In this document: positions 35,657-48,409 of the stretch, piece by piece
Position numbering within the stretch: the stretch's first letter is position 1
Layout of the letters: each line of letters opens with the position of its first letter
Assembly (NCBI GenBank): GCA_037367355.1
Contig: CM074703.1
Coordinates: 2,604,001-2,668,000, forward strand
Length of the DNA stretch: 64,000 nucleotides
DNA from: Neoscytalidium dimidiatum
Taxonomy: Eukaryota; Ascomycota; Dothideomycetes; Botryosphaeriales; Botryosphaeriaceae
Direction: 5' to 3'
Program-made: the position numbers and the translations under genes
The notes under the pieces: model-generated
The model's database searches: none
What the model saw: the letters and a program-made list of their open reading frames with translations, nothing else
Told to the model about the DNA's origin: nothing

Positions 35657-37582
35657 TTACTCCAGCTCAACCCGTACCCGCGCCGCCATCCCCTCTACCC
35701 ACGTCCCCACCATTTTGGTCCCCGCTACCCACTCAACCTCTCGAACAATCGACTTGTTCGCTGCTTCAGAATCCTCTTCGTCGCTTGAGTCCCATTCTTC
35801 GATATCAGCTAGCCCCTCCTCTCCGATTGGAACCCAATCTCCGGTTTCCCAGAACAGCCGCAGCCTCAAGGGTGGCAGTTTCAGGCGCTTACCCACCACT
35901 CCAAGCATGCTGTACACGGTGAAACTACGGGGCAACTCTACGCTGAATTCCTCGACCACCTTGCCTTCCGCCTCTAATCTGTTCCGGACCGACTCTCCAG
36001 CATAGAAAGTGAAATTAATCAGGCGCGCCGCGAGCGAGTTAGGCTTAATCGCATTCGCATCCTGACGAACAATAGTCGGTTCGCCATATTCTGCACATAG
36101 CTCAGGATAACGTCTGTGCGTAGATATGATGCTCGGTGTCTGGCTTTCGGGGGCTGATGAAAGCTCAGCAGCAATTTGAGACAGGTAGTATGTCTCTGCA
36201 TTGAGCCTTTCTTTCTCTGAGATCTACAAAGCATCAGCCATACGCATCCGCATGATACTGGCAAGAGTCATCCTTACTGAGCTAAAATTCATAACCTTGA
36301 GGCCGCCCAGACGTGCAATCGTGAGCATGTAGCCATCATCGGTCGTCAAAGGCTTGCCGTCCGCAGCTTGGAGGCCATGGTAGAGGGGATTACTGGATAT
36401 GCGAAGGGAAGTGAGGCCGGGAAAGGTCGCATTGAGCCCGTCTACGAATCGCCAACTGTCAATTTCGTTATGTGCCAGGTCAACATCAGTGAGACTCTCG
36501 GAGAATACCAAGGGACCCTCGACGGTTGAGCTCTGATCGATGATTTCTGATATTGCATTTTCCTTCAATCTGAGCTGACGCAAATTCGGCAGCTTTGTGA
36601 GACATCGCAAATCGCCCAGTGAGCGGAAGTCGTTCTTCTCCAGAACGAGCTCAGTGATTGTTGTTGGAAGTTGCGTCTCTCCTAGCTTAACAAATGCATT
36701 GTTCGTGAGAGTCAAAGTCTTGAGACTTGGAAAGGAAGCGCATATGGTAGTCACTTCTTCCCATGTCAAAAGTGTATCCTCAAGGCCGAGCGTAGTGACA
36801 TTTGCAAAAGCGGTGGATAAGTTGTCATCCAGTCGGATGTCTCTCAGACGATTCCCGTCCGCACGGAACCGCTTCAAGCTGTCGAGCTGAATGCATATTG
36901 AGGCCAACTCTCGCCACTCTTCAAACAGATTGCGACTGAGATCCAATTCCTGAACCTTCGGGGATATGTCCTTGACGTCTGTGAGTTTATCCGCAGTGAC
37001 AGGTCCTTGGGCTTCGGCAGCAGCTTGCTCGAGGAGCGCGGATAGCGGACGTGCCATGCATATCGTGTCAAGAAGAACGATGCGGAGTTCTTGCAAATTT
37101 GCCAGCTTTTTCCGGATCTTGTCAAACCCTACCTCCTCGGCCTCCTTGCCGCTGATCATGATGACCTTGCCGGAGGAGTTGACCTGGACATGTTCGGGGG
37201 CTTTCCCAATGACGACTACATCAATCTTGGAGATATTGGGGTCTTCGACTGGCTCGGAAGCATATTTCTTCTTCAAGGCATCCACGTAAGACAGCGGCGG
37301 ATCGGACGGACGATTCGGACGGACGAACGAGCCGGCAGTCGGGTGTTTTCTTTGGCCTACCTAATTTATGACGCGTCAGACAAGATACAGTAGTGGAGAG
37401 AGGGCCATACAATCAAAGTATCTCACGCCAGCGTGGGAACCGTCGTGCTTTCCACGCGTTGGGTCATCCCACTCGACGCCTAGCCAATCACCCTTAGTGC
37501 CTTGAACTTGACCGACATAGCGCACAGTGCAAAGATCGCCATTAAAGGACAAGCGCTTGCCCGGGTAGAAGCGCGCAGCCAT
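35657..37582 (-). CDS. Tubulin-folding cofactor E (TBCE/PAC2/Alp21)
   Basis: Tubulin chaperone that captures alpha-tubulin, and with cofactors C and D helps assemble the alpha/beta dimer in the cytosol. Exons on the minus strand: 37582-37411, 37356-36278, 36223-35657; introns both 54 bp; 605 residues. Domain order is the standard one. An N-terminal CAP-Gly domain (about residues 5-60) has GDWLGVEWDDPTRGKHDGS and GVRYFDC. Leucine-rich repeats follow (about 130-410, such as VQELDLSRNLF, LKTLTLTNNAF, LRQLRLKENAI and LTDVDLAHNEI). A C-terminal ubiquitin-like region (about 500-605) starts near VEEFSVELPRSFTVYSML. The acceptor of intron 1 is the second AG of TTAGGTAG, because only this keeps QRKHPTAGSFVRP in frame. 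An in-frame ATG seven codons upstream (37603) is an alternative start. Confidence 0.93.
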
Positions 37583-37817
37583 GGTCCTGGTGTCCGGATG
37601 CAAGACGTTGGCAGGATTGGTGTTGGTGGAGGGGTGAGGGCGGATGTTCCTAAGACGGGCGGCGGGAGCTGTTGCAGGGATTCGTCATTGTGCACGAGCG
37701 CGTGGGAGCTGCACCTGCAACCCAAGCTACCCACCTCCAACTCACCGTGCCCGCCTGCCATCTCTACACCACCTCCGCCGCCGTCTCCCAACTCCGACAC
37801 CCATCACGGCCGCCGCA
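37583..37817. promoter_or_regulatory. Bidirectional promoter of TBCE and V-ATPase subunit H
   Basis: Only 235 bp separate the two divergent start codons, so both promoters must lie here or overlap. The right half is pyrimidine-rich (CACC/CCTCC), as in many fungal leaders. No TATA box is visible. Confidence 0.55.
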
Positions 37818-39417
37818 ATGTCGCTCGATCCGCCGACCTATATCCTCTCGCTGCAGAACAACATCCGCACCCGCCCCATCTCGTGGGAGGGCGCCGTGCG
37901 TGCCAAGACCATTACCGATCAAGACCTCAAGAAGATTAAGTCGATTGACAAGGTCCGGAAAGAGCAGCGCAAGCAGGCCATCGAGCAGGACACTCAAAGC
38001 TTCGTTTCTCTGTTGCTCGGGAGCAGCGATGCTCAGGACATCTTCCAGGCAGCTCAGAAGGGGAAGCGCCAGGACATCATCCAATACATGCTGGTGCTGG
38101 CTGGCGACCTCGTAGAAGGTGCATTTCCTCCAGGATGCTGCTTCATCGTCTGGGACAACATGCGGATAGAGAATACTAACGAGGTTGCGCTCAGACATTC
38201 CATCTTTCCTCACCGCCTTGACCAAGCATCCGCAGCCATTCGCACCGTTCCTCCCGCTGCTCAAGCAGTCGAACAATCCCGAAGACCCCATCCCATTGCT
38301 TGCCTCAGCCGTCCTGACCGCTCTGATATCCGAGGCTTTAGTCTCCAACCCGAAGCAATCTGCACAGATTGAAGAGGCCCTACCGCAGCTATACACCTAC
38401 CTGTCCACCTTGGCCAAGAGCTCCGATGCCGGTCTGCAGGACATCGCAGTGCAAGAATACTCAGCGCTGCTGCGTACCTCCAAGGCGAGGTCGCTATTCT
38501 GGAAGCAGAGGAAAGAGACATTGAACCCGCTGATTGAGATCCTGCGGGCGGCCGCAGGTAATGCGAAGGACACGGACTCGACTCTATACAGCGGAAGCAC
38601 CACTACCAGCATCCGTAGCAATGCAGACATCGGCCTCGCTGGTGGCGTTGGTCTACAGCTGCTCTACCACGTGCTCCTCGTAATATGGCAGTTGAGCTTT
38701 GAGGCTAAGCTCGTCGCCGACGGCCTGGATGAGTAAGTCATCCTCTACATTAATGTGCTCCTACACCTAGGGAACCCTCACTGACCTGTCAACAGGGAGC
38801 ACGATATTGTCACACTCTACGCGCAGCTCCTGCGCGCCTCGCCCAAGGAGAAAACGACGCGCCTGCTGCTCTCGACGCTACGCAACCTCTTCAGCGCGCG
38901 CCCGGACACGCTGCTGCCGGCGGCGACGCTGGCGAAGCTGCCGCAGCACCTGCAGACGCTGCAGTCGCGCCACCTCACGGACGAGGACCTGCTGGAGGAC
39001 CTCAACGCGCTCAAGGACATGCTCGAGGAGTACACCAAGACGCAGACGACGTTCGACCAGTACGCCGCCGAGGTGCACTCGGGCCACCTGCGCTGGTCCC
39101 CCCCGCACCGCAACCCGGCCTTCTGGCGCGAGAACGCCCGCCGCATCGTCGAGGAGGGCAACGCCGAGCTGCCCCGCAAGCTCGCCGAGATCTTGGCCAA
39201 GCCGTGGGACCAGGACAAGCAGGTGCTGGCCGTCGGCTGCAACGACGTTGCGAGCTTGGTCAAGGAGGTGCCTGAGAAGCGGCCGACGTTGGAGAAAATT
39301 GGTCTGAAGGCGCGGGTGATGGAGTTGATGGCGGACAAGGATGAAACGGTCAGGTGGGAGAGCTTGAGGGCGGTGGGCGAGTGGTTGAGGTATAGCTTTG
39401 AGGGGGGGGAAGTATGA
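37818..39417 (+). CDS. VMA13: V-type proton ATPase subunit H (VMA13)
   Basis: Regulatory subunit of the V1 sector that activates the assembled pump and blocks ATP hydrolysis by free V1, on the vacuole and other acidic organelles. Exons 37818-38118, 38195-38732 and 38796-39417 encode 486 residues, the usual size; introns are 76 and 63 bp. The start reads MSLDPPTYILSLQNNIRTRP and continues with ISWEGAVRAK. The body is alpha-helical, HEAT/armadillo-like. The C-terminal family block includes LRWSPPHRNPAFWRENARRI, then DQDKQVLAVG and a final VRWESLRAVGEWLRYSFEG. The splices join VED-IPSFLTAL and GLDEEHDIV in frame. It is divergent from TBCE and shares its 235-bp promoter. Confidence 0.95.
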
Positions 39418-40125
39418 GATCCTCTTCCTCTGAGAGGTGTCGGAGTTGACGTGTACTCACTCTTGCCACTGGGATTCCGGATGGGTTGGCTAGAGTCGGT
39501 CAGACAGCGGGACTGTAGACGGTTGTACGTGAGGAAGCCAGCATGAGGGAGTACGTGTGCTGTGATGAATAAATACATTGCTTTTTGGTCTCTTGTACCT
39601 CTGTAGATGGGCTGCGATAGTTCTTTTGCTCTTTTTTGGTTGTAACAAATGCAAGAGTTTCCCTTGTCAATATTTGGCGAAAGTTCAACGTCACTATCTC
39701 GAAATCAATTATGCACGATTCTTGGAAGCTGTCAGGGGGATTTAGAGCGTATGAAGGGCCTGAGTATCATCCCATTCAGCTGTGCCCACGTCTTCCAGGA
39801 TAACAACATATTGATGTCAATCCTCAGCCTTGACATCATTCATCACCAATATCATGATTCTCATTCTCTTCCTCCAGGTTGTTGCTAAATGTCTGTGCCG
39901 AAGCGAAGGAAGTCTGTGATATGAAGATGTTTTCCACAACCAGATGCCTATTATAACCGGACTGATAGTTTTGTTGGAACCGTTGCAGAGCTTTGCTCTT
40001 TCCATATTGCCCTGTAAATTTCTGTCGGTATACTGCTTTCCTGGCTGAACCTACCCGGACTGGACTTATTCTTGATCGTCCATGACTAGTCCGGTCGCTC
40101 CGAGAACAATCACTTCTAGTAGAGG
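39418..40125. other. Downstream region of VMA13 with a minus-strand open frame
   Basis: It holds the VMA13 3' UTR. On the minus strand, an open frame at 40129-39836 (97 codons, basic, starting MTSTRSDCSRSDRTSHG) overlaps by ATGA the stop of the putative gene at 40126-41042. It might be an extension of that gene by a frameshift or unrecognised intron, or simply chance. Confidence 0.4.
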
Positions 40126-41042
40126 TCATGCTCGCAGCACTGATTCCTTGAGAGTTTCCCTCGGGCGTGGTGTGTGAACTCTGGCTTTCTTCATCAGATA
40201 CCGCACTTTCCGACTGTACACGCAGGGCTGTGTCGCTGAATGTAGCGTGTGTGTCTGATGCTGAGTAGGAACTGGCTGTCGCATGTTGCTCGGATGTTCC
40301 ATGCTCGATTCTTGCATCGTGGAGACCCCACTCCCCAGCCGACTGCTAGTTATTGTACTGTCTTGCCCGCTCTCTGTGGCGTCTGAATGTGCATTTGGCT
40401 CTCTTCTGTTGCTTTCACCTCTCACGCGGAGAAGTGAGTTAGAGTTGCGATCCCGTGACAGAGCGTTTGGACACAGGCATTCAGACGGATCGGGCTCGTT
40501 CTTGTCGCCACCTGCCAAGGCGTCATAGTAGAGGCTCTTAGTGATGGTGTCCTCTCCGGTCTCGTTGTCTCTGTCTTCATCGTATGTATCGGTACTGATA
40601 TGGCTGCTTTGCTCTGCGATCCTGCCAGCTGTTGTACGTTGGCGCTCTTCCGCCGCAATACCCGGACTTCGATCAAGCTCGCAATATCTCAGCTGGAAAT
40701 TGATAATTGTGTCCAGGAGCTGAGTTCCGATGACCGAAGTCCCAAAATCCAAATTTCGAAAGCCTCCTGGCATAGTCTTCAAAGGAGGAGTAGAAATCTT
40801 GCTGCGAAACCGTTAGAACTTTCTCTTGAGTTTGTGAATCTTGTGATTTACCAGCAGCTGCCAAGGCAATGACCTCTGCGATTTGCAACCAGAAACGGAT
40901 GGCAAATGTTCTGGCTCCCCATCCTCGGGCTTTGGGTTTGCAAAAAAGAAGGCCGGGTGTGGTTAAATTGGCGGCAAAAAGGCAACTTGGCAGCTTCAAA
41001 TTGACAACACATGCATGCAGCAGTGATAAGAAATAGTACCAT
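40126..41042 (-). CDS. Hypothetical protein, two-exon model, possibly lineage-specific or decaying
   Basis: Not recognised. Exons 41042-40852 and 40801-40126, with a canonical 50-bp intron (GTAAAT donor, TTCTAACG branch-like site, TTCGCAG acceptor), give 288 residues. The start MVLFLITAACMCCQFEA is hydrophobic and could be a signal peptide. A middle helix-like block reads TSVIGTQLLDTIINFQLRYC. The rest is Ser/Thr/Asp/Glu-rich and probably disordered, with a basic end (RKVRYLMKKARVHTPRPRET). Two further minus-strand frames flank it: one at 41420-41217 that ends in a good donor (TCAGTAAGG), and one at 40129-39836. The surrounding DNA is more AT-rich than the rest of the window. It could be a real gene with extra exons or a gene on its way to loss. 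Confidence 0.35.
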
Positions 41043-44000
41043 CCTTCGAGCCACGTATGACTACCATTATGCGTATGAGAACCCAGTGGAAGTAATCTGC
41101 TTCCGGTTTGCTATTAGTCGCGGGGTCAACCACATAACGGCGAAGATAGGCAAGGCTGAAAAGTACATTGTCCTTCCTAAACCGGAGAGGGCGTTACGAA
41201 AGATATTGGTATTTCCTTACTGATTTATTTTCTGCTGCTGGTTTCGATACAATACTTTATTCCAACCTATATTTGCTTCTGGCAATGGAAATTCAACATA
41301 GCTGTTATTTGTAGAACTCTTAGAGTTGTCTCTCTTCTGGTGTAGTCTAGTCAAAAGTTGGAGGCCATAATCTTGAAAAGCGCAGAAAGCCTGCGTAGGA
41401 GAGGTGTCTTGAACACTCATAACACATCCGAAAGGCTGGCACGACGCATTCCTAATGTAAGGTGGTTGCTTATGTACCTTTTGCGGCGTTTATTCATGTT
41501 TAACCACAAAGTGTCATATAATTCTGTTTAGCAGATTCAAAAGACGACAAGGAGATTACCGTGTTGAGAACTCTTGTCATTTCATCGGATGCGAGGATGA
41601 GTAAGTCTGAAAGTTGAAGATATATAGCACTTGTTGATACGTTTACTGTTTGGCGGCTGAGGTTACTCCAAGAGCTCAAATGGATGGAAGAAAGGCCAAT
41701 GGTCGTTATATGTTGAGGGACACTCTACTCAATGAAGAACCTCCATGTGATTCATTACAGCTCCTCTAGTTGCCAGTACAGAGAAGAAGCAGACGGTGGA
41801 GCCCGTGAATACCATCCAGTTCCGGAACAGCTGCACATCCTTCAAGCTGCATCGTTCCATTAGGCACAACTTGCCAATGAGGGCTGACATACTTTCAAAA
41901 TAGGAAACTGACGATATTAATACACCACCATTTCAATGAACCCCAGCAATCGCACATGCATGCGGAGCCCACCCCCACCGGACTTCGGCAAGCCTACATC
42001 CACTCCACGACACCCCTGAAGCAAAGCGCACCCTCAGCTCCGCCAACAACGCCAAGCGAATCTGCAGGTGGCAGGAAGCAACGGCCCTGGCAGTAAGGCA
42101 GGATCAAGGGTACGAAGGCCATCTCGTATCCCTTGAAGCCAAGCCGGAGGCTTCGTAAACGAGATTCCAGGAAGTTGGCTGCGGTAGTAGTTACGTACAT
42201 AGTTGCCGCGTCTCTCAACACCCTGCGAGCAGGCGTAAAACCACCGTCGTCGCCAACGGTTCCATGTCTTTGGCGGTCAACGGTTCATCTGGACCAGGGT
42301 GCAAGGGTGAATAGAGAATGAGAGCGGGCCAGCGGGGCGATGCGAAGATCAGCTCATAGCCGTATGGTTAGTGTCGAGCAGGAAAAAAAAGATAAAAAAG
42401 AGACAGCGAGAGGGCACTAGGAGGGGTTGTTCGAGGATGATCCCCTGCAGCGGAAACCGGATTCAGGTGTACCGCGAATCAGGCCGGCCAAGCGTCTCAT
42501 CCAAACAGGCAGACATGCTTTCTCGGCGCGCCCGTTTTCGGTGTCCCTGCCTGCGCGAGAGCTGCGGATGAAAATTAGCCCGCCGAGCTGGCGCAAGATG
42601 CGCATTCCTGAGACAAGATAAAGATTGACGTCGATTGGCCCCCCCCTCCTCGAAGACGAAAGTGTAGGGAGCTCCGGCGCGAGAAACTCTAAAGGTCGAG
42701 CAGCGCGCGCGGTAGCTGGCCGATCCTCCAGCCGTAGCCGCAGTAAAGCCCCGATACAGCAAACGGACGAGAGAGCGACAGGCAGCAAGGGGTCGTTGCG
42801 ACAGGGCGAAGCAGGATGGCGCGGCGACTCCCCATCAACTCCACTTCCTGCAGGCATTCGAGCTCGCGGCCTTGGGCCAGCCGTCCTGCGCGCCTCCGTA
42901 TATCGCGCTTCTGCAGGCACGCACCCCTAAAGCGGCATGCAACGCCGGCACTATCGAAAAAAGGGCTTCTCTGACAAGCAAAAAAGGGCGGAAAGATCCA
43001 CTCATCCTCCCGAGCAAATCCTTCCCCACAAATTCTTTCTTGAACTTTTCCCATTTCCCATATCTCTTTGCTGCCCTTGTGGCTTGCATGCGGGTACCTA
43101 ATCCGCAGTACATGCACCGGCGGCCTCCCCCCCCCAGGCTACCCGGGGTTTAGGCCACAATATGCTTGCACCCAAGGCAGATGGCATGTACAATATATCA
43201 ATTATTCCGACGAATCTATATGTCGGAGGCTACCGCGGAGAAAGAGCAAGAAGAAAAACCTGGAAGGATTGGCGAAAAGGCCGAAATGCAGCAAGGAATC
43301 GGCATTTTATTCAGCTTCATATACGAATTCTATTTGGGGCTGATCATTGCCCGACTCGTGAAGCACCAAGTAGTAATAAGCTTAAGAGTAATCCGACTTC
43401 GCACCTCAGAGAAAGCAGAAAAACAAGAAGAGAATTATAAAAAAGAAAGGGGGGGTGGGGATGATGAACTGCCGACGAACCTAATCTTGCTTTTCAGACG
43501 CGCTGCCCATGCATCGCTGACTGCAGCAGATGCGAGAAGAAGAAGGAAAAGAACAAGGGCACGGTGCTGGTGCTGGCTTGCAGGCTTGCTGGCTTGCTGC
43601 AGTGTGCGCCTGAACTTACAGTCGGGCCTCGGCAGGCGCAAGCACATGCAATTTTGCTTAGAACGCGTTCGCCAATCTTTCCTCGACGCTCTTTCGCGCG
43701 CATCCATGTCTCAGTGATGGGATCGGGCCTGGAAAGACGCCTTGGGCGTTGCCCTGCTTATTTTTGCTTTTTCTTTCCTGTTCGCAAGTAAGTATATGTA
43801 TGCCACACAAGCATGCGCAAAGAGAGACACGCCCAAACAGCGGCTGTGCAACGGTTTGGAAAAAGTAAGATAGAGTGCCATCTCCCAGGAGGCTTGTGCC
43901 CGGCAAAAATGATCTGACGTTAGAACGAATGATAGAAAGAATGATCGGCGCACGCTAAGTTCTTCCATAGTATGTGGCGTAGGGACGAGGCGAAAAAAAA

Positions 44001-45959
44001 AAAAGAAGTCCTGGGAGCAAGAAGGAGGGGAGGGCGAAAAAGCAATTATCATGTTATCCCACGAACCGAGAAGCCGGATTATCGCGGCTGACGACGATGA
44101 CGGCATCATTTCTGTATGGCCCGTAGACGAGCGCGTGGCATTTTCTGGGGCGCTTCTTCACCCTGCTTATTTTTTTCTCGCTTTGCTGGGAGCAACAAAT
44201 GCCACTTTGAGCTGACCCGCCGCCATCTTTTGCTCTCCTCCGCGCTGCAAAGGCGGACGCAGACACGGACGCGGACGCAGATGCGGAACGAGGCGGCAAT
44301 GCGCAGAGCGCAGCGCATTCTGCAGCCGACGGGGCGCGATCAACGATGTGGCAGAGAGGGAGGGGGGATAAACAGGCCCACGGACCCGGGATTCCCGGTT
44401 GATGACTGATGATGAGACGGCCCTGCTTCGAACCAGGCCAGTCGTTGAAGTGCCGTCCGCTCGCTGCGCTTCCTTCTTGCAGTAGGTAGCACGAGTAGAT
44501 TGTTCGGCAAAGCAAATTTCTCACGTGCAGCCATCATGTCAGACGTCTAGGCCGTGGACTCGGGATCCATTCGTTGCAAGGAACGGTTGCCCAATCCAGC
44601 AGGCGATCGGCAGCCCGCTGAGCCCTCCCGTCCCGCCTGCCGATGGGGAGGAGACTGGGAGTGGTGATGCTGCTTGCTGTGGAGAAACGCCACACGAGAC
44701 GGATTGACGACGTCCGGCGGCGACCAGAATCGATGAGGATGAGGATAGTCGACACGGGGCTTTCTCCGTGTCCCTCCATTTCATTTACTTCTTTGCGTCA
44801 AGTTTGATGCTAGGCTCACAGTTAGATCAGCACTATGGGTCAAAGGAGAAGGAGTTGAGAGATGACGGGGTTACTGGGTTTGCGGTAGTCTCAGAGCTAG
44901 CTACGACGACGCAATCCAACGTACGATCGTAGGGTAGGAGGCCGAAAGAGGAGACGCAAAAATGCTCCGGTTGCATGCCACACGAAAAAAAAAAGGCCGC
45001 GACAGCCGTTGGCCGAGAAGACGACGAGATGAAACGAGGGTCCGAGCGACAGAAAGGGTCATCAGAATGGACGTTGTCAGAATGGACGATAGAATGCAAC
45101 CCTGGCCGCCACAATATCGCCACCTGATATCGGTCCCCCGGAGACATCGGCGCCAAGTGGGACTGTCGGTGGGAAGCCGTGCAGCGGCATGCACGCAGCT
45201 CTCGAACGCGACCAGAAGCTGCAGGAACCGAGACGGCGAGACGCGCGCGACCGCACCGCCTATGCATACGGGCAAAGGGCAGAGCCGAATTTATCCGTCA
45301 ACCTCTAGAACCGGCCAATCAGGCGGCTCGCTGTCTATTGGGACGTACCGCAAAGGGACGAAGGAGATGGGCGGGAGAGAGGGCGGTGCGCGTGATGCTG
45401 ATGGAGAGTCGCAGAACGTGCTCTGGACCATTGGCTGCGTGCAGTAGCACAGCAATGCTAAGAGAGAAGAAGAGAGAAGCAGCAGCAGGACGAGAGCAGC
45501 CCACATGACCAGGCGCGTTCGCGATGCTCACTAAGCAAGCCATTGATCACCGCCGTTCTCGTCGTCGTCGTCATCACCTCCTCATTCTTCCCTCTCCGCC
45601 TCTGGCTGCTTGCGTGCGACTCCCGTCATGTAAGCGCCGGTAGACGGGGCAAGAGAGCGGCGCGCCGAAGAGTACCGTGTCTTTTGTCGAGGTGTATCTC
45701 GGCAGGGATGGTGTTGTGTGGCTGTCGTCGACTCCGCTGCCCCAGCGCGCATTGAGCATTCGCTCCGGAAGGGAAGAGGACAGAGAGGGGCATGCAAGTC
45801 CGCAAAGGAGGCAAGCAGATACGGGGGACCCAGAAAGCGCTCATCGTATGCGCATGATGGCCCCCAGAAGGAACGGCCTTTTCCCTCTCTTCGTCATTCA
45901 TGGTAGCAACCTGCCATTCTGTTCTGATTCTCCCTCGTCACCTCTTTCCCCCGCTGCGA

Positions 45960-45960
<1 letters not shown>

Positions 45961-45995
<35 letters not shown>
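45961..45995. repeat. (CCG)n microsatellite
   Basis: Almost twelve perfect CCG triplets. It generates Arg, Ala or Gly runs in open frames on both strands, none of which looks like a gene. Confidence 0.9.
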
Positions 45996-45996
<1 letters not shown>

Positions 45997-46936
45997 GCGT
46001 CGCTTGAGCTTCCCTCCCGAGTCTTGCAAAATCCGGCCGAAACGCGGCGTAGCGCGCAAGGCGCAAAGCGAGACGATCCCGGCGGCTCCGACCGAAAAGC
46101 AGCACGGTAGCAGTAGCAGCAGCAGCGGCCGCGACGGCAGTCATCAGCAGTTCTGGTCACCTTCAACATCCTCGTCGACGAAATAAGCCGAACGTGAGGC
46201 CGGCCGACCGAGGCTTCCATTCAAAAAAGCAAGCCGGCCTCGACGCTATCGGATAAGGCGTCTCGCCGAAAAACCGTAGCGCATCCCCAATCATCTCGCA
46301 GTGAAGCCCATAAGCAGAAACAGGGAAAGTAGCAGGAAAGGAAGAGGTAGAGCGCAAAGGACCAGGTTGCCAAAACGACGGCGGCCCCCGGCGCGAAGGA
46401 ATGTGACGGGATTTTTGGCATTGCATAAGGCTTAGGCCCCGCCTGCCAAACGGGCTTGAATGTACTGTGTAAGCGCGGGAACAGATCATTGATGGGCATT
46501 TCGATAGTCAAGGTAACGCCGCGCTTAGGCGAGAAAGACGCGAAGCATGGACAAAGAAGCCAAGCGCTCTGTTTAGTCACCGCTGCGCTGCGCGTGCACT
46601 GCTGATGAGCGATGGAAAGGGATATGATTGATGAGAAGCAAGCAAAGTGGAAAGATGTGCGCGCTGCTGGCGAGCTGCTTGCGCGCGGGGTGGCATGGAT
46701 TGGCTTGCGCCGGGGTGCTTCAGCGTAAGATAGATATGGATGATGCTTCAATCGTACGATTAGCCCTTCAGGCTTCCTAAACCGGTGCTATCGGACCATT
46801 CCTAGCTCTCTCTTGATGAGCGATAGCCGTGGTCCGGCGCGGTCCTTACTTAAAGATCAGACCTAGACGCGGAGAGGCGCAGCCGCCTGGCCAAGCAGGG
46901 GACGGGATGATCATGGATCGTGATGACGATAGGTGG

Positions 46937-46937
<1 letters not shown>

Positions 46938-47000
<63 letters not shown>
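46938..47000. repeat. (GAT)21 microsatellite
   Basis: Twenty-one uninterrupted GAT triplets, the longest perfect microsatellite in the window. It produces poly-Asp, poly-Met or poly-Ser frames that should not be taken as genes. Confidence 0.95.
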
Positions 47001-47002
<2 letters not shown>

Positions 47003-48409
47003 CGAGGGAAGAAACGGACTTACGAAGAAAAGAGGCAACGTTGCCCTTTCTCAAGCCACAGACCCTTGCCCAAGCGCTGGACGCTGGCGCCGCTGCCTTC
47101 CTCGTGAGCGAAAAGAGCGAAGTGGCGGAAATATTGCGTGGCGCGCTGAGCTAAATTGGACTGGGGGGACGCGCGAACTTGCGCTCGAAGAGTAAAACCA
47201 TTCATGGTCCCGTGGACATGGACATGGGATCCGCAGTGATGATCTTCACCCCAATCCATCCGTCGGCCCGCGGAGGCAATGGCGCAGCAAGGCAAGCATG
47301 GTAGGCAAGCGAGGTTGTCAAATTGTCAAGCAGAAAGCCTATCGATCCCGCCCCAAAGAGAGCCGCTGCAGATCTGAGACTGTGAGACAATACGCTCTCT
47401 GACTGATGAGACGTGCGCGCTCTGTGATTGATGGATTCTTTCATTTGATTGATTTGACTGAAGCTTGATTGCCATGGGCCGAAAATGTGGATTGCCGTCG
47501 CTTCACTGCCGAACCTCTTCATCCCTTACGCTCCATCCAATGCTCCAAGCTCATCACCAGAGTCTTTCGTGAGAAAAGGCCCGAAATCAGAAACCTAGTT
47601 GTGCGAAGCGAAGACATAGCGAATGAGCAACAGAGTGCGGCCCGTCTCCATGCATCGTGGCATGGAATCCAGGTAGCCAGCACCATAAGCCGCCCGGGGG
47701 GTTATTAGTGTCATTAAAGAATTGTACCGAGAAGTGCAGGCGAGAATAGTGCCGACGTGTCGAGAAGCGAAGAACGAGTATCCCTATTGTTTTCGCGGCG
47801 TGAAGGGGCCTGAAGATCCTTCCCGTCCAAGGAAAAAGAAGTAGGAAGAATAGAGGGAGTATTCCGCCAGCATTATGCGAGTGATGATGCGCAGCACACA
47901 AGCCTCCGACCTCTCTCCTCTCTCCTTTCTCTTTGTGCTTTGCGTAGTATACAGGGTATGAGAAGGAAAGATGGGAAATCGAAATCAATTCCGGAAGAAA
48001 GGCGAACAGAGACGAAATCGAGAAATTAAACCAAGAAAGAAAAGTCATTTTGAACGCAAACGAGGAAACCCATGCCCCGAAAACATTTGCTGACCTCCCC
48101 AAGTCGAGTCGTGCAGTCGCGTCGAATAAGACATCAAGCTGGAGAAAACGCCTTGTTGTATCCGCCATAACCCCAATACTTTGTGTGAAGCCAACCCAAG
48201 CCTGATGATGCTGCATGTTGCCAATCCGTGTCAATTTGCGTGCAATGCGTAATGTATGGTGGAGTTTGCGAACGTTGTGAATGCCGACAGAGGTGAAGAT
48301 GACTGTCTGCTCGTGTTGCTTTTCCGTAGATAACCATCTGTTCGAAGCGTGAATAAACGTACGAGGACATGACCGCAAGAGAGCAGCCATTCAACAGATA
48401 GAGATGAGG

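Larger units (their letters stand above)
41421..48409. other. Second long non-coding spacer
   Basis: About 7 kb without a supportable gene. 41421-41950 is AT-rich. 42000-48400 is mixed to GC-rich, with open frames of 60-270 codons on both strands that overlap, lack domains and often depend on repeats: CCG triplets at 45961 and GAT triplets at 46938. The left end may hold upstream sequence of the hypothetical gene; the right end holds the RSC7 3' UTR. Confidence 0.55.

Noticed and set aside
44420..44510. GGTTCGAAGC on the minus strand resembling a tRNA T-loop
   Set aside because: Only four stem pairs, and no A box or acceptor stem upstream.
46920..47195. Open frames with poly-Asp and poly-Met, and poly-Ser on the other strand
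   Set aside because: They come only from the (GAT)21 array and the bases around it; no conserved flanking protein.
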